A DNA stretch of 8,940 nucleotides from an uncultured bacterium (GTDB lineage: Bacteria > Bacteroidota > Bacteroidia > Bacteroidales > JACABE01): positions 1-8,940 of the forward strand of contig CAIWDQ010000511.1 of NCBI GenBank assembly GCA_903911455.1, written 5' to 3'. This document shows positions 5,752 through 8,940 of this stretch, piece after piece; position 1 is the stretch's first letter; each line of letters begins with the position of its first letter. Both the position numbers and the translations under genes were made by a program. The notes beneath the pieces were generated by a model that saw only the letters and a program-made list of their open reading frames with translations, was not told the origin of the DNA and ran no database searches.

Positions 5752-6333
5752 ATGTATACTAATCCTACACTTCCATCAATCAGAGAAAATAAAGAAAAAC
5801 AATTTAATCAAAAAGCAAAAGTAATTTGGTTTACAGGACTCCCCTGCTCAGGTAAAACTACACTCGCTATACAATTTGAAAGTTTATTATTAAATAAAAA
5901 TCTCATTTCTGTCGTGATTGATGGTGATTATATGCGTAAAGGCCTAAATAAAGACCTGGATTTTTCTAATGATGGAAGATTTGAAAATGTAAGAAGAATA
6001 GCTGAAGTTTCGAGATTGCTTATTAATAATGGTATTATTGTGATAGTTGCATTAATAAGTCCTACAAAAATTAAAAGAGAACTTGCTAAAAATATTATTG
6101 GTGATGATGATTTTATTGAAGTTTATATAAATGCACCTCTTAGTACATGTGAGAAACGTGATGTAAAAGGGATGTACAAAAAAGCCAGACTTGGTGAAAT
6201 AAAACAGTTTACAGGTATTGATGCTATATATGAAGCACCTACACATCCTAATTTAATGATACCAACTAACGAATTAAGTATAATAGAATCAGTAAATCTT
6301 TTAGAAAAAAACCTATTACATTTGTTAATCTAA
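5752..6333 (+). CDS. cysC: Adenylylsulfate (APS) kinase, CysC-like
   Basis: This 193-residue P-loop kinase phosphorylates adenosine 5'-phosphosulfate at the 3'-OH to give PAPS, the sulfuryl donor. The Walker A loop is GLPCSGKT (29-36), a variant of the usual GLSGSGKST. IDGDYMRKGLN (56-66), ENVRRIAEV (78-86), ISP (102-104), CEKRDVKGMYKKAR (133-146), FTGID (153-157) and YEAP (160-163) follow in family order. Residues matching APS contacts in characterised kinases are kept (R62, F71, R76, N79, F153). The Asp that normally precedes R76 is Gly (SNDGR instead of SxxDR). It is a stand-alone kinase with its own promoter. No cysD/cysN lies beside it, so APS must be made elsewhere. It converges on a sulfotransferase 69 nt away, which suggests that its PAPS serves sulfation rather than assimilation through PAPS reductase. 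Confidence 0.93.
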   Translation: MYTNPTLPSIRENKEKQFNQKAKVIWFTGLPCSGKTTLAIQFESLLLNKNLISVVIDGDYMRKGLNKDLDFSNDGRFENVRRIAEVSRLLINNGIIVIVALISPTKIKRELAKNIIGDDDFIEVYINAPLSTCEKRDVKGMYKKARLGEIKQFTGIDAIYEAPTHPNLMIPTNELSIIESVNLLEKNLLHLLI

Positions 6334-6402
6334 CTCATCATAAAATTAAATCATACATATATTATATAAGAGTCTTCATTCAAAACATAAATTTAAAACC
6401 AA

Positions 6403-7506
6403 TTAAGAGCCCATACGATCGTAATTCCATTGTTTAATATATTTCCCCCATTTCTCTTCAATCTTATTAAAAGTGTCTTCACTAAAGTTAAATGAAAAGT
6501 TTTTATACTCTTTTTCAAATTCTATTTGAGATTTAATATTATCAGATGCAGTATCAAACCCTGAAATGCTTAGGTTTAAATATATCTTTTTAATTGTATT
6601 GAATGAATCCTCTTTTAGTTCTTCATACGAAATCTCGATTAGGTTACCTTCAGGGATTAATTTTTTATCTTCTTCATATCTCTCCATTAAGTAATCAAAG
6701 TGACCGAAGACAAGATCATCTAACTCTTCTTCGGTAAGTTTCTGAACACTATAATAATTAAGAATGGCATTCTTCCACATATTTTTAATTGAATAAAAGA
6801 GATGATAAGGATTCCGATAAATAAAAATAAACTTTGCCTTTGGATACATTTGAAGTAATAAATTTACCCGTTCAGTGTTTGGTGGACTTTTTAATATAAG
6901 TCTTTTACCGTTACTTTTATATGTAATAAACTTAAGCGTGTTTATGTATTCCTTCTTCCATCCTTCAGTATATTCAGGGCTTAATAATTGTGGTGAACCA
7001 TTTAACCATTCACGCCATCGCTTTGGGAATATAAGACCCCAGTAAGCAGAATAGGCTGAGACTTTGTTCATCAGATAATCATCTTCTTCTGTAGGTTCCG
7101 AGAGTAATACTATACTATTATTAAAGAAAGGATTTTTAATCCTGAAAAGATTAATTATGAATTGAAAAACAATTTGTGATTTCTTCCCGAAAAGGAGACA
7201 GCTATTAGCAAATAAAGCATCATAGTTAGTTAAATAACCGAATTGATTGTCGCTTGCCATTAGCTTCTGCAAATAAGTAGTGCCACTTCTGTAATGTCCA
7301 AGTATAAAAACCGGATCTTCTTTTATCTTAGTGTTCTTTATTTTATTGTTGAAAATAATATTTTGTAAAAATGATAAAGGTATTGAAATAATTAGTTGAA
7401 GATAGAAGATTATTAAAGTAAATATCCCTTTAAAAGAAATACCTCCAGCATTAAAAAGTCTTCTACTTGATTCAATAAATGGTATGTTTATTAGTTGTTT
7501 TTTCAT
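6403..7506 (-). CDS. PAPS-dependent sulfotransferase, membrane-associated (Sulfotransfer_3-like)
   Basis: The 367-residue product carries both PAPS-binding signatures. The 5'-phosphosulfate loop is H71-YRSGTT-77 after PVFILG. The 3'-phosphate motif is R231-NP...S239 in FIFIYRNPYHLFYSI. Between them are SEPTEEDDY (136-144), matching the acidic EP-x-ED element of bacterial Sulfotransfer_3 enzymes, and LKSPPNTERV (205-214), another conserved block. A hydrophobic stretch at about 27-52 precedes the catalytic domain and probably anchors it at the inner face of the membrane, suggesting a lipidic or membrane-bound acceptor. Steroid-sulfating sulfotransferases of gut Bacteroides have similar motifs as I recall them, but the acceptor here is unknown. 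It is the last gene of a leftward operon; its ATG overlaps the permease stop by 4 nt (ATGA), implying translational coupling. No terminator is visible after it. Confidence 0.88.
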   Translation of the reverse strand: MKKQLINIPFIESSRRLFNAGGISFKGIFTLIIFYLQLIISIPLSFLQNIIFNNKIKNTKIKEDPVFILGHYRSGTTYLQKLMASDNQFGYLTNYDALFANSCLLFGKKSQIVFQFIINLFRIKNPFFNNSIVLLSEPTEEDDYLMNKVSAYSAYWGLIFPKRWREWLNGSPQLLSPEYTEGWKKEYINTLKFITYKSNGKRLILKSPPNTERVNLLLQMYPKAKFIFIYRNPYHLFYSIKNMWKNAILNYYSVQKLTEEELDDLVFGHFDYLMERYEEDKKLIPEGNLIEISYEELKEDSFNTIKKIYLNLSISGFDTASDNIKSQIEFEKEYKNFSFNFSEDTFNKIEEKWGKYIKQWNYDRMGS

Positions 7507-8267
7507 TTCTTAATATGCATTTTATTATAAAAAATAAGTGAAGAAAGTATTAAAAAGAACAAACCATATAAAATACTATAAAACCTTGCATTCATAGCAG
7601 AATAATCTGTGAAGGCAGCAATAATAGCTGATTGTGCAGGGTAATAAGCAGGAAGATAACGAATGATAATATTATTATGTGCATCTGCATAATACATCGG
7701 GTTTTGGAGCCAGCCTGAATCTATGTTTGCAAGTAAAACAATTAAAAATACACCTTCCAGTTTCCCTTTAATAAGGCTACCAATAGCTAGGCCATAACAA
7801 CCATAAACGAATCCAATTAAACTAAGTCCGAGGATATACAATATCAGATGTTTTACTGAAAAGAAAACATTAATCAACAAGCCGATATACATAGCTATAA
7901 AGAATATGACAAGGAGCAAACAAAGCAAATTAGCGAAAAGCAGTTCTAAAGGATTATAACCACATATAACAAGCCTTTTGTTAGAATCATTGTTAATCTG
8001 AATAAGATTTAACGCAAGAAAAGAAACCAGAAATCCTGTTGAAGTAATCGAAAAAAAGATTAACGATATTTGTTTCTGGCTTTCTTCAATAAAAACCTTT
8101 TCATTTAATGAAGCCAACCTGAAGAAAATATGTTTTACTGATGCAGTCAATTCTACAACTGATAGAAATACAAGAGGCATAAGCACCAATAGCAATATAA
8201 CTACTCTGCGTCTGAACAACATTCGCAAAATCATGATTAAAGCTGTTATAATTCTATTTATACTCAT
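7503..8267 (-). CDS. ABC-2-type exporter permease
   Basis: This 254-residue integral membrane protein has about six hydrophobic segments (roughly 21-40, 68-90, 108-134, 140-164, 171-182 and 228-247). A cytoplasmic basic start (RMLFRRR, 15-21) comes before the first. Size and layout fit the ABC-2 permease group, with a long polar loop between segments 1 and 2 and a short extracytoplasmic loop (183-225, with RYLPAYYPAQSA) before the last. Overall sequence conservation in this family is low, so the call rests on topology and neighbours. Its ATG overlaps the stop of the ABC ATPase gene by 4 nt (ATGA), and its stop overlaps the sulfotransferase start in the same way. It probably dimerises and pairs with two ATPase copies to move a substrate out of the cytoplasm or across the inner membrane. 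The substrate is unknown. Confidence 0.85.
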   Translation of the reverse strand: MSINRIITALIMILRMLFRRRVVILLLVLMPLVFLSVVELTASVKHIFFRLASLNEKVFIEESQKQISLIFFSITSTGFLVSFLALNLIQINNDSNKRLVICGYNPLELLFANLLCLLLVIFFIAMYIGLLINVFFSVKHLILYILGLSLIGFVYGCYGLAIGSLIKGKLEGVFLIVLLANIDSGWLQNPMYYADAHNNIIIRYLPAYYPAQSAIIAAFTDYSAMNARFYSILYGLFFLILSSLIFYNKMHIKK

Positions 8268-8863
8268 GATAATTGACCTGAATTGAGATTAAATATTGTA
8301 TCAAATCGTTCCTTTTCAGTAATCAGATGGCTAACTACAAGTATTGAACAACCTTCTTCCCTAAGTTGATGTGTAAGATTCCAAAACTTTAAATAAGTAT
8401 CCCAGTCGAATCCACTATATGGTTCATCAAGTATCAACAAATCCGGCTTATGTAAAAGTGCGATGGCAAGGTTTAGTTTTTGCTGCGTACCTCCACTTAG
8501 ATTACTTATTTTAAAGTTCAGATACTTTTTAAAATTAAAATAATCCATCAGATATTCGCTTTGCTTATAATAAATTTCTTTATCAATTTTATAAGCAGCT
8601 GCAAAGTATTTGAAATGTTCTTCAACTGTAAGTTGCGAGAAAAGTAATGTATTTTGCGGACAATAACCAAGACGACATTCAGCAGTTATTAATCCATTAT
8701 CTGGTTTTAATTCGCCAACTATGATTTTAAGTAAGGTTGATTTGCCTGAACCGTTTTCGCCAACGATACCATACAAACCGGAAGCTTGCATTTGGAAGGA
8801 AACATCTTTCAGGACTTTGTTCCTACCATACGATTTAGCAACATTTTCAACACTCAAAACCAT
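8264..8863 (-). CDS. ABC transporter ATP-binding protein
   Basis: This 199-residue protein is a single complete nucleotide-binding domain. Walker A is G35-ENGSGKST-43, the Q-loop glutamine is Q70 (YCPQ), the signature is L122-SGGTQQK, Walker B is LLILDEP with D146 and catalytic E147, and the switch histidine is H179 in VVSHL. It is compact, with no C-terminal regulatory extension, as is usual for partners of ABC-2 exporters. The A-loop aromatic is Y12 (SYG). It is first in a leftward operon with the permease and sulfotransferase. A perfect TATCTTTG element on the minus strand lies 33 nt upstream of its start, so this is probably the operon's promoter and no earlier gene is needed. The motifs give ATPase function with high confidence; export rather than import is inferred from the absence of a binding protein and the ABC-2 partner. 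Confidence 0.95.
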   Translation of the reverse strand: MVLSVENVAKSYGRNKVLKDVSFQMQASGLYGIVGENGSGKSTLLKIIVGELKPDNGLITAECRLGYCPQNTLLFSQLTVEEHFKYFAAAYKIDKEIYYKQSEYLMDYFNFKKYLNFKISNLSGGTQQKLNLAIALLHKPDLLILDEPYSGFDWDTYLKFWNLTHQLREEGCSILVVSHLITEKERFDTIFNLNSGQLS

Positions 8864-8896
8864 AATTAATGTGTTTTAGATTATTCTTATAAAAAA

Positions 8897-8904
8897 CAAA
8901 GATA
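8897..8904 (-). promoter_or_regulatory. -7 promoter element of the ABC-sulfotransferase operon
   Basis: The plus strand reads CAAAGATA, so the minus strand has TATCTTTG, 33 nt upstream of the ATPase start at 8863. The upstream side is almost pure A/T up to the window edge, with no clear -33 box. It is the same octamer seen before metG, the tRNA and the APS kinase. Confidence 0.65.
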
Positions 8905-8940
8905 CAACTTAAATTTTAATTAATAATAATTTATTTTTTA

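Noticed and set aside
6052..6246. 64-codon reading frame opposite the APS kinase
   Set aside because: It is entirely antisense to the conserved kinase core and rich in Phe, Cys and Tyr, typical of a shadow of an AT-rich gene.
6334..6402. Bidirectional terminator between the converging APS kinase and sulfotransferase genes
   Set aside because: Only short AT-only dyads such as ATATATTATAT are present, without a GC stem or a clean T-run, so I do not call one.

Overview
The window is AT-rich and reads as chromosomal DNA of a member of the Bacteroidota, probably Bacteroidales or a relative. The main reasons are the octamer TATCTTTG, which fits the Bacteroidota -7 promoter element (TAnnTTTG) and occurs just upstream of four separate transcription units; the lack of Shine-Dalgarno sequences before otherwise clear starts; a fused methionyl-tRNA synthetase of Bacteroidota type; and an IS30-type transposase tail at the left edge. 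The species cannot be fixed from the sequence alone.

Layout, left to right. Positions 1-123 hold the last 40 codons of an IS30-family transposase, so an insertion sequence runs in from the left. Next comes a leftward pair, an LD-carboxypeptidase (S66) followed 12 nt later by a YraN-family protein. A 180-bp spacer holds a nested 29-bp inverted repeat and a small degenerate direct repeat. Then comes a leftward exported or membrane-anchored serine hydrolase of the beta-lactamase/S12 fold. Divergent from it is metG (rightward), followed by tRNA-Arg(CCT) with its own promoter and a strong hairpin terminator.

The 560-bp gap after the tRNA contains the most striking non-coding structure: exactly five consecutive 41-nt units (5308-5512). 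Each is centred on a short palindrome, and the fifth is a perfect 20+1+20 palindrome.

The right third looks like a sulfur-transfer module. A rightward APS kinase (makes PAPS) converges on a leftward three-gene operon of ABC ATPase, ABC-2 permease and a membrane-associated PAPS-dependent sulfotransferase. Both junctions in that operon are 4-nt ATGA overlaps. The natural reading is that PAPS from the kinase feeds the sulfotransferase and that the ABC exporter handles the sulfated product or its acceptor. The chemistry is well supported by motifs. The link to export and the identity of the acceptor are inference. No ATP sulfurylase or sulfate importer is in the window.
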